Shown: positions 8,691-16,034, numbered from the stretch's first letter. The stretch: 19,676 nt of DNA from Desulfovibrio sp. (GCA_031270875.1 JAISXC010000087.1:1-19676), one strand, 5' to 3'. Notes: generated by a model from the letters alone, not told the origin. A program made the numbers and translations.

Positions 8691-8706
8691 AGCAAAGATG
8701 GTGCCA
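8691..8706 (-). promoter_or_regulatory. σ54 (RpoN) promoter, -24/-12
   Basis: The minus strand reads TGGCAC-CATCT-TTGCT, an exact σ54 consensus. The -12 GC is about 30 nt from the ATG of the VgrG3-like gene, so the transcript start near 8680 leaves a leader of about 20 nt carrying AAGGAG. It should drive the hydrolase and GT9 genes as a unit. Confidence 0.88.
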
Positions 8707-8824
8707 ATGGCGCGTTATGCTGTAAGCATCCCGTAAAAGACGCCAGCCGCCATCCTCCCTGATCTCGTGACTGATTATCGACCGGGAAACGGGAAGAGGC
8801 TGGACCATCAGCGCAAATCCTGAT

Positions 8825-10687
8825 ATGATGAAGAAATATTTGGAAACGGGAACCATGCTGCGCAGTCTCTTTGACAAATTCCTCGCGGACTTCACGCGGG
8901 TCTACAAGATCCTCCCGCCGCGCCTGCGCCGGTCGACGCGCCGCGTCTTCGCCTGCATCGTGCTTCTGGCGGTTCTGGAAATCGGAACCATACTGTCCAT
9001 CTCCTTCCTCACGGTCAGCATCGCCGCGCCGGAAAAGCTGCGGGACTTCGGCGCCGTGGCGTGGCTGCTGCAAATGCTCCCCTGGCTGGACGCCCTGTGC
9101 AAGGATCCGCGCCGCTTCGCCCTGCTGGTGGCCTCGGTCGTGGTGGCCCTCATCGCCGCCAAAAACGCCGTGACGGCCTACGTCAGCCTCGGAGCCGCGC
9201 GGCTTGGGGAGCGCATAACCCTGTTCGCCGGAGAAACCGTGTTCCGCGACTTTCTTTACAGTCCCTATGTGGCGCACCTCGCCGGAGACAGCCAGGCCAT
9301 GTTTCAGGCGCTTTCCTGGCGGGATCAGCTCGGCCGGATGGTCGTCTGCCTCATGACGGTGTATACCTACGCCGCCATCACCCTGGGCATGGCCCTTACC
9401 CTGCTTTGGGTCACGCCGGGGGCGGTGCTGCTGGTCATCCTGGCTGTCGCCCTGACGACCGCGGCTCTGTTCAAAACCCTCAAAAGCAGATTGGACCGGG
9501 CCGGAGCGGACGCCGCGGAACATGACCGCGAGGGGACGCGGGCCACCATGAACGCCATGCACGGCATCCGGGAAACCCTCATCTACCGCCAGCAGGAGGT
9601 GTTTTTCGAGAGCTTCCGCGCCGCCTGCCTGAACGGCATGAAAGACAGGATCTTTTTGACCATGGCCCCGCCCATTCCCACCTGGACGCTGGAGACGGTG
9701 GGTTTTCTGGTGATTCCGGTGACGCTGTGGGCCATGTACGCCCTGCAGGACGCCTCCATGGCGCGCATCACCGGCGTGCTGACCATGATTATGCTGGTTT
9801 CCTGGCGCGTGCTTCCCATGCTCAACCGCTCGCTGTCCGCCCTCGTCTCGGTGCGCGGTATGCGCCACGCCGCGCTGGATTGCCTCGCGCGGGTGGAGGC
9901 GGCCCTGGCCGAACCCGCGCGCGAGCCGCCGGAGCCTGATCCCGAATTCGCGCTGTCCCGGGACATCGCCTTTGCCGACGTATGCTTTCGATACCCCAGA
10001 GCGGAGGAGGACTGCCTGCGCGGCCTGACCTTCACGATCCCCTGCGGCTCGCGCCTGGGCATCATCGGCCAGTCCGGCGCGGGCAAAAGCTCCATGGCGG
10101 CCATCCTGAGCGGTCTTGTGGAGCCGACCTCCGGAGCCATGCTGGTTGACGGCACCCCTCTTTCTCCCGCCGGTCTGGCGGCCTATTGCCGGCATGTGGG
10201 CTATGTGCCGCAAACGCCGTACATACTGGCCGGAACCCTGGCGGAAAACGTGGCCTTCAGCCAATGGGGCAGGCCCTGGGACGAGGAAAGGGTCAAAACG
10301 GTCTGCCGCATGGCGGAACTGGACATAGCGGAGCAACGCGGCACAGACGCGGCGGTCGGAGCCAACGGCGCCGGGCTTTCCGGCGGCCAGGCGCAGCGCC
10401 TTTCCATAGCCCGCGCCCTGTACGCTGGCCCGTCGGTGCTGATCCTGGACGAGGCCACAAGCGCGCTGGACACGGGCGTGGAGGCCGCGATCATGAACAC
10501 CATTTTCGCCCTTCCCCAGAGCATCACCACGATAATCATAGCGCACCGCCTCTCCACGGTGGAGCGCTGCGACGCCCTGCTGTGGATTGAGGGGGGCAGG
10601 CTTGTCGCCTCCGGTCCGCCGGACGCGGTGCTGCCGGAATACCGGGCCTTTCTGGACGGCAGGGCCGGGAACGGCCCGCGCGGTTAA
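8825..10687 (+). CDS. ABC exporter half-transporter (fused membrane and ATPase domains)
   Basis: 620 residues. The N-terminal half has about six membrane helices (for example FACIVLLAVLEIGTILSISF, FALLVASVVVALIAA). The ATPase half starts near residue 380: Walker A GQSGAGKSS (about 415), Q-loop region GYVPQTPYILAGTLAENV, signature LSGGQAQRLSIARAL (about 517), Walker B VLILDEATSALD (about 540), H-loop IIAHRLST (about 572). All motifs are intact, so it should work as a homodimer. The overall look resembles PglK/MsbA-type lipid-linked glycan flippases, but substrate is unproven. Start choice is uncertain: ATG at 8825 lacks a clear Shine-Dalgarno, while an ATG at 8855 has GGGAACC before it. Divergent from the σ54 set. 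Confidence 0.93.
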   Translation: MMKKYLETGTMLRSLFDKFLADFTRVYKILPPRLRRSTRRVFACIVLLAVLEIGTILSISFLTVSIAAPEKLRDFGAVAWLLQMLPWLDALCKDPRRFALLVASVVVALIAAKNAVTAYVSLGAARLGERITLFAGETVFRDFLYSPYVAHLAGDSQAMFQALSWRDQLGRMVVCLMTVYTYAAITLGMALTLLWVTPGAVLLVILAVALTTAALFKTLKSRLDRAGADAAEHDREGTRATMNAMHGIRETLIYRQQEVFFESFRAACLNGMKDRIFLTMAPPIPTWTLETVGFLVIPVTLWAMYALQDASMARITGVLTMIMLVSWRVLPMLNRSLSALVSVRGMRHAALDCLARVEAALAEPAREPPEPDPEFALSRDIAFADVCFRYPRAEEDCLRGLTFTIPCGSRLGIIGQSGAGKSSMAAILSGLVEPTSGAMLVDGTPLSPAGLAAYCRHVGYVPQTPYILAGTLAENVAFSQWGRPWDEERVKTVCRMAELDIAEQRGTDAAVGANGAGLSGGQAQRLSIARALYAGPSVLILDEATSALDTGVEAAIMNTIFALPQSITTIIIAHRLSTVERCDALLWIEGGRLVASGPPDAVLPEYRAFLDGRAGNGPRG

Positions 10688-10695
10688 AAACCGCG
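10679..10695. terminator. Hairpin over convergent stop codons
   Basis: CGCGGTT-AAA-AACCGCG forms a perfect 7-bp stem exactly where the ABC transporter stop (10685-10687) and the miaA stop (10684-10686) overlap. There is no T tract on either side. A bidirectional end signal is possible but weakly supported. Confidence 0.35.
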
Positions 10696-11607
10696 ACCGC
10701 GCGCCAGGGCCAGAGCGGCCGCCGTATCCCCAAGCGCGACAAAGCGTGCCTCAATCCGGGCGCGAAACCAGGTCAGTTGGCGTTTGGCATAGGCGCGGGT
10801 ATTTTTGAGCCAGAGGCGCGCGCATTCCCCTTGGCTGATTTTTCCCTGAAGGCAGGCCAGCGCCTCGACAGCGCCGATGCAGGACCAGCCGGGCGCGGCG
10901 GTGTCCGGGCAGACGATCATGGCTCTGCGGACCTCCTCAAAGGCGCCGTCGGCGATCATCCGGTCAATGCGCAACGCCAGGCGCGGGGTCAGGGCCTCAA
11001 GGCCGGAATCCAGCACTATGAGCGGGCCGACGCACAGCGCTCTTGAGCCGGCATGGGCGTGCCACCAGGAAAAGGGACGCCTTGTGGAGTAAAACACTTC
11101 CAGGGCGCGGAGAATGCGCTGCCTGTCGTTGGGATGCACCCGCGCGGCATAGGCTGCGTCCACGCGGACGAGCTCGCCGCGCAGGGAAGGCAGCCCCTCA
11201 TCGGCAAGCCTCGCCCCAAGCGCCGCGCTGACGGCGGGATCCGCCGCGGGGATCTCCGCCATGCCGCGCAGCAGCGTTTGAAAATACAGGCCGGTGCCTC
11301 CCACCAGCAAGGGCGTTCTGCCGCGCGAGAGCGCGGCGCGCGCGGCCTCGCAGGCGGCTTTGGCCCAGCGCCCGGCGCTTGTTTTTTGATCCGTGGGTAA
11401 AAAGGCGTAGCAGTGGTGCGGGCAGCGGGCGCGCTCCGCATCCGCCGGCTGGGCCGTGATGACGGGAAAGTCGGCGTAAACCTGGCGGGAATCAGCGTTG
11501 ATGACCTCGCCTCCCAGCGCCTCGGCCAGGTCCAGGGCCATCGCGGTCTTGCCGGTCCCGGTCGGCCCGGCGAGACATACGACGGGCAGGGGATTGCTGT
11601 TTGCCAT
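10684..11607 (-). CDS. miaA: tRNA dimethylallyltransferase MiaA
   Basis: 307 residues, normal length. Adds a dimethylallyl group to N6 of A37 in tRNAs reading UNN codons. P-loop GPTGTGKT at residues 14-21, INADSRQVY (near 36-44) with the catalytic Asp, LLVGGTGLYFQTLLRG, HPNDRQRILRALEVFY, and the C-terminal AYAKRQLTWFR. The segment after DSRQVY (ADFPVITAQP) departs from the E. coli-type GMDIGTAKP but keeps the pattern. Gap to upstream coaD is 13 nt, so it is the last gene of an rsmD-coaD-miaA series. Its stop overlaps that of the convergent ABC transporter. Confidence 0.96.
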   Translation of the reverse strand: MANSNPLPVVCLAGPTGTGKTAMALDLAEALGGEVINADSRQVYADFPVITAQPADAERARCPHHCYAFLPTDQKTSAGRWAKAACEAARAALSRGRTPLLVGGTGLYFQTLLRGMAEIPAADPAVSAALGARLADEGLPSLRGELVRVDAAYAARVHPNDRQRILRALEVFYSTRRPFSWWHAHAGSRALCVGPLIVLDSGLEALTPRLALRIDRMIADGAFEEVRRAMIVCPDTAAPGWSCIGAVEALACLQGKISQGECARLWLKNTRAYAKRQLTWFRARIEARFVALGDTAAALALARGRGF

Positions 11608-11620
11608 GATCCGGGAACCG

Positions 11621-12160
11621 TCAGGTGATTTTGAACCCCCCGTAGGGAGCGGCCAGACACGGCGTCCCCTGCCTGACCTCGCCGTTGGCGTATTTTTCCA
11701 TCAGCCTCAGACGCACGTTTTCCGGCACAAGACCCGCTATGTCCGCGCCGTGGCTGGCCGCCGCCTTGACTATGGTAGAGCTGATGAACAGCCATTGATA
11801 GTCGGTCATCAGAAAAACCGTCTGAATGCGGCGGCGCAGGCGCCGGTTCATCAGGGCGAGCTGAAATTCGTATTCAAAATCCGACACGGCGCGCAGGCCC
11901 CGCAACAGGGCGCACGCGCCCCGGGCGGCCGCGTGTTCCACCGTCAGGCCGGAAAAAGGCTCCACCGTGACGTTATGTTGCCCCTTCAGAGCCTCGCGGG
12001 CCATGTCCACCCGCTCCCCGTGGGAAAAAAGCGGTTTCTTGGGCGTATTGTCGGCCACGGCGACAATAATATGGTCAAAAACGTCGCAGCCCCGGCGGAT
12101 AAGACTCATGTGGCCGTTGGTCAGGGGATCGAAGGTGCCGGGATAGAGAGCGGTTTTCAT
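11621..12160 (-). CDS. coaD: Phosphopantetheine adenylyltransferase CoaD
   Basis: 179 residues. Transfers AMP from ATP to 4'-phosphopantetheine in coenzyme A synthesis. Nucleotidyltransferase motif YPGTFDPLTNGH (residues 6-17), RGLRAVSDFEYEFQLALMN in the middle, and the ATP-binding FISSTIVKAAASHG near residue 125. The C-terminus is some 15 residues longer than E. coli CoaD. GGAGG lies 5 nt before the ATG. It follows rsmD by 25 nt, a common bacterial pairing. Confidence 0.97.
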   Translation of the reverse strand: MKTALYPGTFDPLTNGHMSLIRRGCDVFDHIIVAVADNTPKKPLFSHGERVDMAREALKGQHNVTVEPFSGLTVEHAAARGACALLRGLRAVSDFEYEFQLALMNRRLRRRIQTVFLMTDYQWLFISSTIVKAAASHGADIAGLVPENVRLRLMEKYANGEVRQGTPCLAAPYGGFKIT

Positions 12161-12185
12161 CCGTTCCTCCGTAAAACGCGGACTG

Positions 12186-12743
12186 TCATTTCCGCCCCCG
12201 GCAACGCCAGAGGCAGACGCGGGTTCTGCCGAAAAGCCGTTCCGCCGCCGGTTCCAGATCGTCCGGCGCGGCAGGGTCGGCCTCCTTTTCGATTTCCGCC
12301 GTTACAAAAGCTCCGGAGGCAAGATGCGGCACAAGCAGGGCCAAAGACGGCGCGACGAGGTTTTTCCCGTACGGCGGGTCCAGAAAAACCAGCCCAAGCG
12401 CCGGGTTCGCGGGCGTCCGCCGCAAAAAGCGCAGAGCGTCCTCGCGCACGACGCGTGCTCTGCCCTGAAGCCCCAGGGCGTCGATGTTTCCCCGCAGGCA
12501 GCGCACGGCGTTGTCCGCGTTTTCCACCAGCACGGCGGAGGGCGCGCCGCGGCTTATGGCCTCGAAAGCCAGGCTGCCGCAGCCGGCGAACAGATCCAGC
12601 ACACGCGCGCTTGACCAGTCAACGCCCCGGGCCGCGAGCATGGAAAAAAGCGCTTCCCGCGTCCTGGCCATGGCCGGGCGCAGGCCCTCGCCGCGCGCTG
12701 TTTTCAGCAGGCGGCCCCCCAGTTCTCCGGCGATGATGCGCAT
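12186..12743 (-). CDS. rsmD: 16S rRNA (guanine966-N2)-methyltransferase RsmD
   Basis: 185 residues, standard size. Methylates G966 of 16S rRNA using SAM. MRIIAGELGGRLL opening, RPAMARTREALFSML, SAM motif I VLDLFAGCGSLAFEA (about 48-62), catalytic LVFLDPPYG (about 118-126). The start is 4 nt after the stop of the broken small gene and has no strong Shine-Dalgarno of its own, suggesting translational coupling to that gene; a frameshift there could therefore lower RsmD synthesis. Confidence 0.96.
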   Translation of the reverse strand: MRIIAGELGGRLLKTARGEGLRPAMARTREALFSMLAARGVDWSSARVLDLFAGCGSLAFEAISRGAPSAVLVENADNAVRCLRGNIDALGLQGRARVVREDALRFLRRTPANPALGLVFLDPPYGKNLVAPSLALLVPHLASGAFVTAEIEKEADPAAPDDLEPAAERLFGRTRVCLWRCRGRK

Positions 12744-12747
12744 GGGC

Positions 12748-12953
12748 CTACAGGCGGGAGAGCAGGCGCGTCATGGCATAGTCCATTTTGGCGAGCGCCT
12801 CCTCCATATCCGTTTGCTCCTCCCAGGGCTTTTCCCGAACAGTGGCGAGCCTGCCCTTGAACATCGCCCATTTGCGCTCCATTTCGCCGGCGAGGAAGTC
12901 CCAAGCGTGTTATAGTATCTCTGGACCAAGTCAAACCAAGCCGGCACAGACAT
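12748..12953 (-). pseudogene. Small gene (about 68 residues) broken by a one-base deletion
   Basis: Start ATG at 12953 with GGGAGG 7 nt upstream. The first frame reads MSVPAWFDLVQRYYNTL, then loses sense. The other frame continues WDFLAGEMERKWAMFKGR... with Trp/Glu/Lys-rich helical protein to ...DYAMTRLLSRL and a stop at 12748, 4 nt before rsmD. Total length is 206 nt, one short of 69 codons; adding one T to the minus-strand CTTGGGAC near 12903 gives NTLWDF and restores the whole frame. Family not recognised. The shift is either a real mutation or an assembly error. Confidence 0.75.
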
Positions 12954-12982
12954 ACGGTGCCCTCCCGGCAAAGGAGCCAGTC

Positions 12983-13084
12983 GTGCCGGAAAAACGCACA
13001 AAACGCATCTTAGATAATCTCGCCGCTACGGGCAAGCGGTTTGAAATTCGGGCGTTGCCTCACAAGCCCGCAATGGCCGCGTAA
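12983..13084 (+). CDS. Possible small protein of 33 residues (GTG start)
   Basis: A GTG codon preceded by AAAGGAG with a 6-nt spacer, close to an ideal ribosome binding site, opens a frame starting M(V)PEKRTKRILDNLAATG and ending LPHKPAMAA. The protein is basic and would form one helix and a strand. It is divergent from the broken small gene (29 nt between starts), and its 3' end overlaps the 3' end of the glycerophosphotransferase gene by 25 nt. No family recognised. The ribosome binding site is the main argument; it may be chance. Confidence 0.35.
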   Translation: MPEKRTKRILDNLAATGKRFEIRALPHKPAMAA

Positions 13085-14304
13085 ACCCGCTCGCAGTTTT
13101 TGTCGTCCCGAAAACGGAATGTTCTTTCCACCCGCTCCGCATACTTCGCCCCGCGTTCGCCGTTTCTCTCCAGCAGGGTTTCCAGGGCGTCAAGGAGATC
13201 TTCCCGCGTTTCGACCACCGGGCCGAAGCCGTCCCGCTCGTAGTCAAAATACCCTTTGGCGTAGTGATCCCCCCCGTCAGCGTCGTTCCTGTCGAACTGC
13301 CAGTAGACGAGCGCCCTGCCCAGAAAGGCCGCGTCAAAGGCAATGGAGGAATAGTCCGTGACGACGAGGCGGGCCTCGCCAAGGAATTCCTGTATGCTCC
13401 GGCCGTTGGTCCGTTCCGCCAGAACGATCCCCGCGGGAAAGGTTCTGTCGCTGAAATACCGCCGCATGTGGATGTGGGGGAAAAAATCCAGCCCGTACCC
13501 GTGGCGGGCCAGCAAATCCGCCAGCCGCTCCGATTCCAGAAAGCCCCCCACCGCCCTCGCATAGGCGGAATCCTCAAAACCCGCTTTGGCCGGGCGGGCG
13601 GTGTCCCCCTCCCCGCGTTCTTCCACCAGATAGCGCCGCCAGGTGGGCATGAACAGGATGCGCCGCCCCGGCCTGCGCCCGATCATGCGGTGCAGGGCAT
13701 CGAAACGCGGCAGCCCGGTGAGGCGGGCCTCCCTGCGGGTGAGTTTGAAGGGCGAGTTCTCCGCCGTCACATAGTCCAGTTCCCGTTGCGTGGCCACGGA
13801 CCAGAAGGCGACGGGCCTCCTGTTGATCCGCCCGGCGTTGTCCCCCCTGGTCACGCCGTGCCCCAGGCAGGCGAAAACATGGCGGCAGAGGCGCGGCGGC
13901 AGAAGGAACACCGATTTTGTGAAACCGGAGGAAATGAGGCGTTCGCAGTTGAGCAGCAGCATCCGGTGACGCAACGAGCCGTGGGGGACGAGGCGGAAAC
14001 CCTCGGCCTTCAGGCGCGGCCAGTCCGGGGAATCGGGCCGCAGCGCGAACCGGGCCGGGATTTCCGGATGGTTGCGCAGGACATGGCGGTACAGATGCTC
14101 GGCGTTGTCGTCCGCCTCGACATCCCTGTCCATGAACAGCCAGACGCGGCCGAACAGCCGCCGGACGGGCCATGAGGTCGCGAGGGCCACGCGCAGGGCC
14201 TGATGCCAGGAAAGACGGGAAGGGGCATCATCCCGCTCTCCGAGGCCCGACGCCTCCCGCGGGGCCTCACGGACCCGCCGGCGGTTGTTCTGAAGATTGC
14301 GCAT
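13060..14304 (-). CDS. CDP-glycerol glycerophosphotransferase-like protein (TagB/TagF family)
   Basis: 414 residues from the ATG at 14304; the frame reaches a TTG at 14364, but that would overlap cysC by about 40 nt and start with a very basic stretch. Family features: VEADDNAEHLYRHVLRNHPE, DSPDWPRLKAEGFRLVPHGS, ISSGF, LGHGVTRGDN with the conserved His, RILFMPTWRRYL, and the C-terminal nucleotide site LVVTDYSSIAFDAAFLG (near residue 318) followed by VYWQFDRND. Such enzymes add glycerol- or ribitol-phosphate to surface polymers; in Gram-negatives they act on capsules or O-antigens. It starts 19 nt after cysC, so the two form a pair. A truncated relative lies at 16733-17035. Confidence 0.92.
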   Translation of the reverse strand: MRNLQNNRRRVREAPREASGLGERDDAPSRLSWHQALRVALATSWPVRRLFGRVWLFMDRDVEADDNAEHLYRHVLRNHPEIPARFALRPDSPDWPRLKAEGFRLVPHGSLRHRMLLLNCERLISSGFTKSVFLLPPRLCRHVFACLGHGVTRGDNAGRINRRPVAFWSVATQRELDYVTAENSPFKLTRREARLTGLPRFDALHRMIGRRPGRRILFMPTWRRYLVEERGEGDTARPAKAGFEDSAYARAVGGFLESERLADLLARHGYGLDFFPHIHMRRYFSDRTFPAGIVLAERTNGRSIQEFLGEARLVVTDYSSIAFDAAFLGRALVYWQFDRNDADGGDHYAKGYFDYERDGFGPVVETREDLLDALETLLERNGERGAKYAERVERTFRFRDDKNCERVYAAIAGL

Positions 14305-14323
14305 GTTCCGGCGGCGGCGGGCG

Positions 14324-14929
14324 TTACGGCCGTGTTTTCGCAGCCCGCGTTCCAACGAAGGCAAGCAGTTCCGCCGCGCTTTCCTCGACCGGGCGGCCTT
14401 CCGTATTGATCGCGCAATCCGGAGATACCGGTATTTCGTATCCGGCGGAAATTCCGGTGAAATTTTTGATCTTTCCCTCTCTCGCCATGCGGTAGAAGCC
14501 TTTCACGTCGCGGCGCTCGCATTCCTCCACAGAGCAGGAAACAAAAACCTCCTGAAACTGTTCGCTTCCCACTATGTCTCTGGCCATCCGCCGCACGCTT
14601 TCCTCCGGGGAGATGAAAGCGCACAGGCAGACGACCCCGGCGCAGGCGAAGAGCTTTGCCGCTTCGGCTATGCGGCGGTTGTTTTCCCGCCGGTCTTCCG
14701 GCGTGAAGCCGAGGCCGGCGCAGAGACCGGCGCGTATGGCGTCGCCGTCCAGCACGATGATGTTCCAGCCCTCGCGGAACAGCGCGGCCTCTGCGTGGTG
14801 CGCCAGGGTGGACTTGCCCGAACCGGAAAGGCCGGTCAGCCAGAAAACCATGCCTCTGTGCGGCTGGCGGGCTTCGCGCATTTCCCGGCTGATCCGGCTG
14901 CGCGGCGCGATAAGATGGAATTCGGTCAT
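14324..14929 (-). CDS. cysC: Adenylylsulfate kinase CysC
   Basis: 201 residues, normal length. Phosphorylates APS to PAPS with ATP. P-loop GLSGSGKS at residues 33-40, VLDGDAIRAGL (about 58-68), GFTPEDRRENNRRIAEAAKL with the APS-contacting Arg/Asn, CAFISPEESVRRMARDIV, EVFVSCSVEECERRDVKG, and FTGISAGYEIP. In a dissimilatory sulfate reducer APS is reduced directly, so a PAPS-making kinase points to sulfonation of a surface polymer or metabolite; pairing with a glycerophosphotransferase gene fits that. The ATG lacks a clear Shine-Dalgarno. The 3' end of a second cysC is found at 15728-15845. Confidence 0.95.
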   Translation of the reverse strand: MTEFHLIAPRSRISREMREARQPHRGMVFWLTGLSGSGKSTLAHHAEAALFREGWNIIVLDGDAIRAGLCAGLGFTPEDRRENNRRIAEAAKLFACAGVVCLCAFISPEESVRRMARDIVGSEQFQEVFVSCSVEECERRDVKGFYRMAREGKIKNFTGISAGYEIPVSPDCAINTEGRPVEESAAELLAFVGTRAAKTRP

Positions 14930-15005
14930 TCGGCAATTCTACTTCAAATCGCTACTCTTTTGCGGAGGGATTACCGTTTCACGGGCGGCCTGTTTTATAA
15001 AGTAA

Positions 15006-15035
15006 AATATACGATACTGTCTTTGCGTTTAACAA
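15006..15035 (-). promoter_or_regulatory. Possible σ70 promoter of cysC
   Basis: Minus strand TTGTTA (15035-15030), an 18-nt spacer and TATATT (15011-15006) in an AT-rich island about 75 nt upstream of the cysC ATG. Moderate match; no supporting operator seen. Confidence 0.3.
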
Positions 15036-15197
15036 ATCATGTTTTTCCAAATACAAACAAAAATCCTCTTTTTTGGCAAGTTGTTATTTTTGCCCGCGGC
15101 TCCGCGGATTCCCTGTCTCCCGGAAGCGCCCTCTTCCGGCGCTTGCCGTTCTGCGCGAGCGGCGAATACCCTACCAGCCTCCTGCCTGGCATGAAGC

Positions 15198-15234
15198 TTG
15201 ACTATCCTGCAATGCACATATTACAAGTATTGCA
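15198..15234 (+). promoter_or_regulatory. Promoter and palindromic operator of RelB-like antitoxin
   Basis: TTGACT at 15198 with a -10 candidate TTACAA at 15221 (17-nt spacer) or TATTAC at 15219 (15-nt). A perfect inverted repeat, TGCAAT (15208-15213) and ATTGCA (15229-15234), with 15 nt between arms, brackets the -10. This is the expected layout for autorepression by a ribbon-helix-helix antitoxin. Confidence 0.5.
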
Positions 15235-15249
15235 AAAGAGGATACGCAC

Positions 15250-15465
15250 ATGCTCTCCGTCCGGCTTCCCGAAGAAATGGAATTGAGGCTCAATATTCTG
15301 GCTGACGCCACAAAGCGCCCGAAAAGTTTTTATGTGCGCGAAGCTCTGGAGCGCAGTCTTGACGACATTGAGGACGCCTATCTGGCTGAAGCGGCTCTGG
15401 AACGGTTTCGGGCCAGCGGGGAAAAAACCATTTCTTTAGAGCAAATTAACATTGAAAATGTATAA
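15250..15465 (+). CDS. RelB-family antitoxin (ribbon-helix-helix)
   Basis: 71 residues. N-terminal MLSVRLPEEMELRLNILAD is a typical ribbon-helix-helix DNA-binding strand and helix; KRPKSFYVREALERSLDDIEDAYLAEAALERF is the family signature; the C-terminal arm (ISLEQINIENV) is the usual toxin-neutralising tail. AGAGGA precedes the ATG. Its last codons overlap the start of the downstream RelE reading frame by 8 nt (ATG at 15458), normal for such modules. The antitoxin looks intact although its toxin does not. Confidence 0.9.
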   Translation: MLSVRLPEEMELRLNILADATKRPKSFYVREALERSLDDIEDAYLAEAALERFRASGEKTISLEQINIENV

Positions 15466-15692
15466 TTTTCTCTGCGCGGATTGCGAAGTTCATGCGCGCG
15501 CGAGTATCCGGACCGGAAGACCCCCGCAGCGTTGGAGAGCCGCTTAAAGGGAATACTTTTTCCGGGCTGTGGAGATACCACGTTGGGGATTATCGCGTTC
15601 TGTGCGATATTCAGGACGAAAAAATCCTTGTTGTGCTGATCGAACACGGGCGAGACGTGTACAAAACAGCCTTCAAGCCAAATACGCCTTAA
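15458..15692 (+). pseudogene. RelE-family toxin remnant (N-terminal deletion)
   Basis: The natural start at 15458 reads MYNFLCADCE and stops after 29 codons. The conserved RelE body runs in another frame: RIAKFMRARVSGPEDPRSVG, LKGNTFSGLWRYHVGDYRVL, CDIQDEKILVVLIEHGRDVYK. Compared with usual RelE (about 85-90 residues), about 18-20 residues between the first strand and RIAKFM are missing and the junction is out of frame; the GHRR-type end is also altered. An ATG at 15492 could give a 66-residue fragment, but it lacks the first strand and most of the first helix. Probably non-toxic. Confidence 0.8.
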
Positions 15693-15697
15693 TGTGT

Positions 15698-15719
15698 GGC
15701 GGTCGCGCATGATCCGGCG
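15698..15719 (-). repeat. 22-bp relic matching the second glycerophosphotransferase copy
   Basis: The minus strand here matches plus-strand 16856-16877 at 21 of 22 positions; both encode R-R-I-M-R-(D/N)-R. It lies just past the stop of the cysC remnant, where a glycerophosphotransferase gene would be expected, and so marks the breakpoint of a deletion or inversion. Confidence 0.6.
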
Positions 15720-15727
15720 GGCGGGCA

Positions 15728-15845
15728 TTACAGGCGTTTTTTCCCCGCCCTGGTCTCCACAAAAGCGCGCAGTTCCGCCGCGCTTTCCTCAACCCGCCGG
15801 CCTTCCGTGCCGATTACGCAGTCCGGCGCGGTGGCGCCGGATCCG
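15728..15845 (-). pseudogene. 3' fragment of a second cysC
   Basis: The minus strand reads APDCVIGTEGRRVEESAAEL and so on to a TAA at 15728-15730. The intact CysC has SPDCAINTEGRPVEESAAEL at the same place; roughly 35 C-terminal codons survive, and the bases after the stop (TGCCCGCC) also resemble those after the intact gene. Nothing of the P-loop half remains. It therefore descends from a paralogous cysC, not from a recent exact copy. Confidence 0.85.
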
Positions 15846-16034
15846 CGCCGACTTGAAATGTTCGCGCTTAAGGATTTTATAGACAGCAAGTCTGAAATCT
15901 GGCCGGTTATTTTTGATATTGATGGTCGCCACAGGCTGATGGGAATTCTTCATCTCAGAACCGAAGTATCAACCGACCTTACCTTTCTTCTCGATAAGTC
16001 TCCCCGGACTGGGCACGGCTCAAATGGGAGGATT
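15846..16034. other. 189 nt of unassigned sequence
   Basis: Between the cysC fragment and hicB. The plus strand holds an open stretch reading KDFIDSKSEIWPVIFDIDG, the minus strand a short ORF beginning MKNSHQPVATINIKNNRPDF that runs into the cysC fragment out of frame. Neither has a good ribosome binding site and neither is recognised. Composition is less GC-rich than the flanks; probably debris of an older gene. Confidence 0.4.

Larger units (their letters stand above)
14930..15249. other. 320-nt intergenic region between cysC and RelB-like gene
   Basis: AT-rich between about 14990 and 15090, unlike the GC-rich genes around it. It contains the possible cysC promoter, a perfect 7-bp hairpin AAGCGCC-CTCTTCC-GGCGCTT (15124-15144) without a T run, and at the right end the promoter/operator of the RelB-like antitoxin. 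The open frames inside it have no ribosome binding site or protein-like composition. Confidence 0.6.

Noticed and set aside
8701..8730. σ54 promoter for the ABC transporter on the plus strand
   Set aside because: TGGCGC and a later GC are present but the GG-GC spacing is 8 rather than 10 nt.
8222..10546. 774-codon minus-strand frame over the ABC transporter
   Set aside because: Antisense to an intact transporter with all ATPase motifs; composition dominated by Gly, His, Arg and Gln.
15029..15217. 62-codon minus-strand ORF before the RelB-like gene
   Set aside because: No ribosome binding site, unlikely composition, and it covers the antitoxin promoter and operator.
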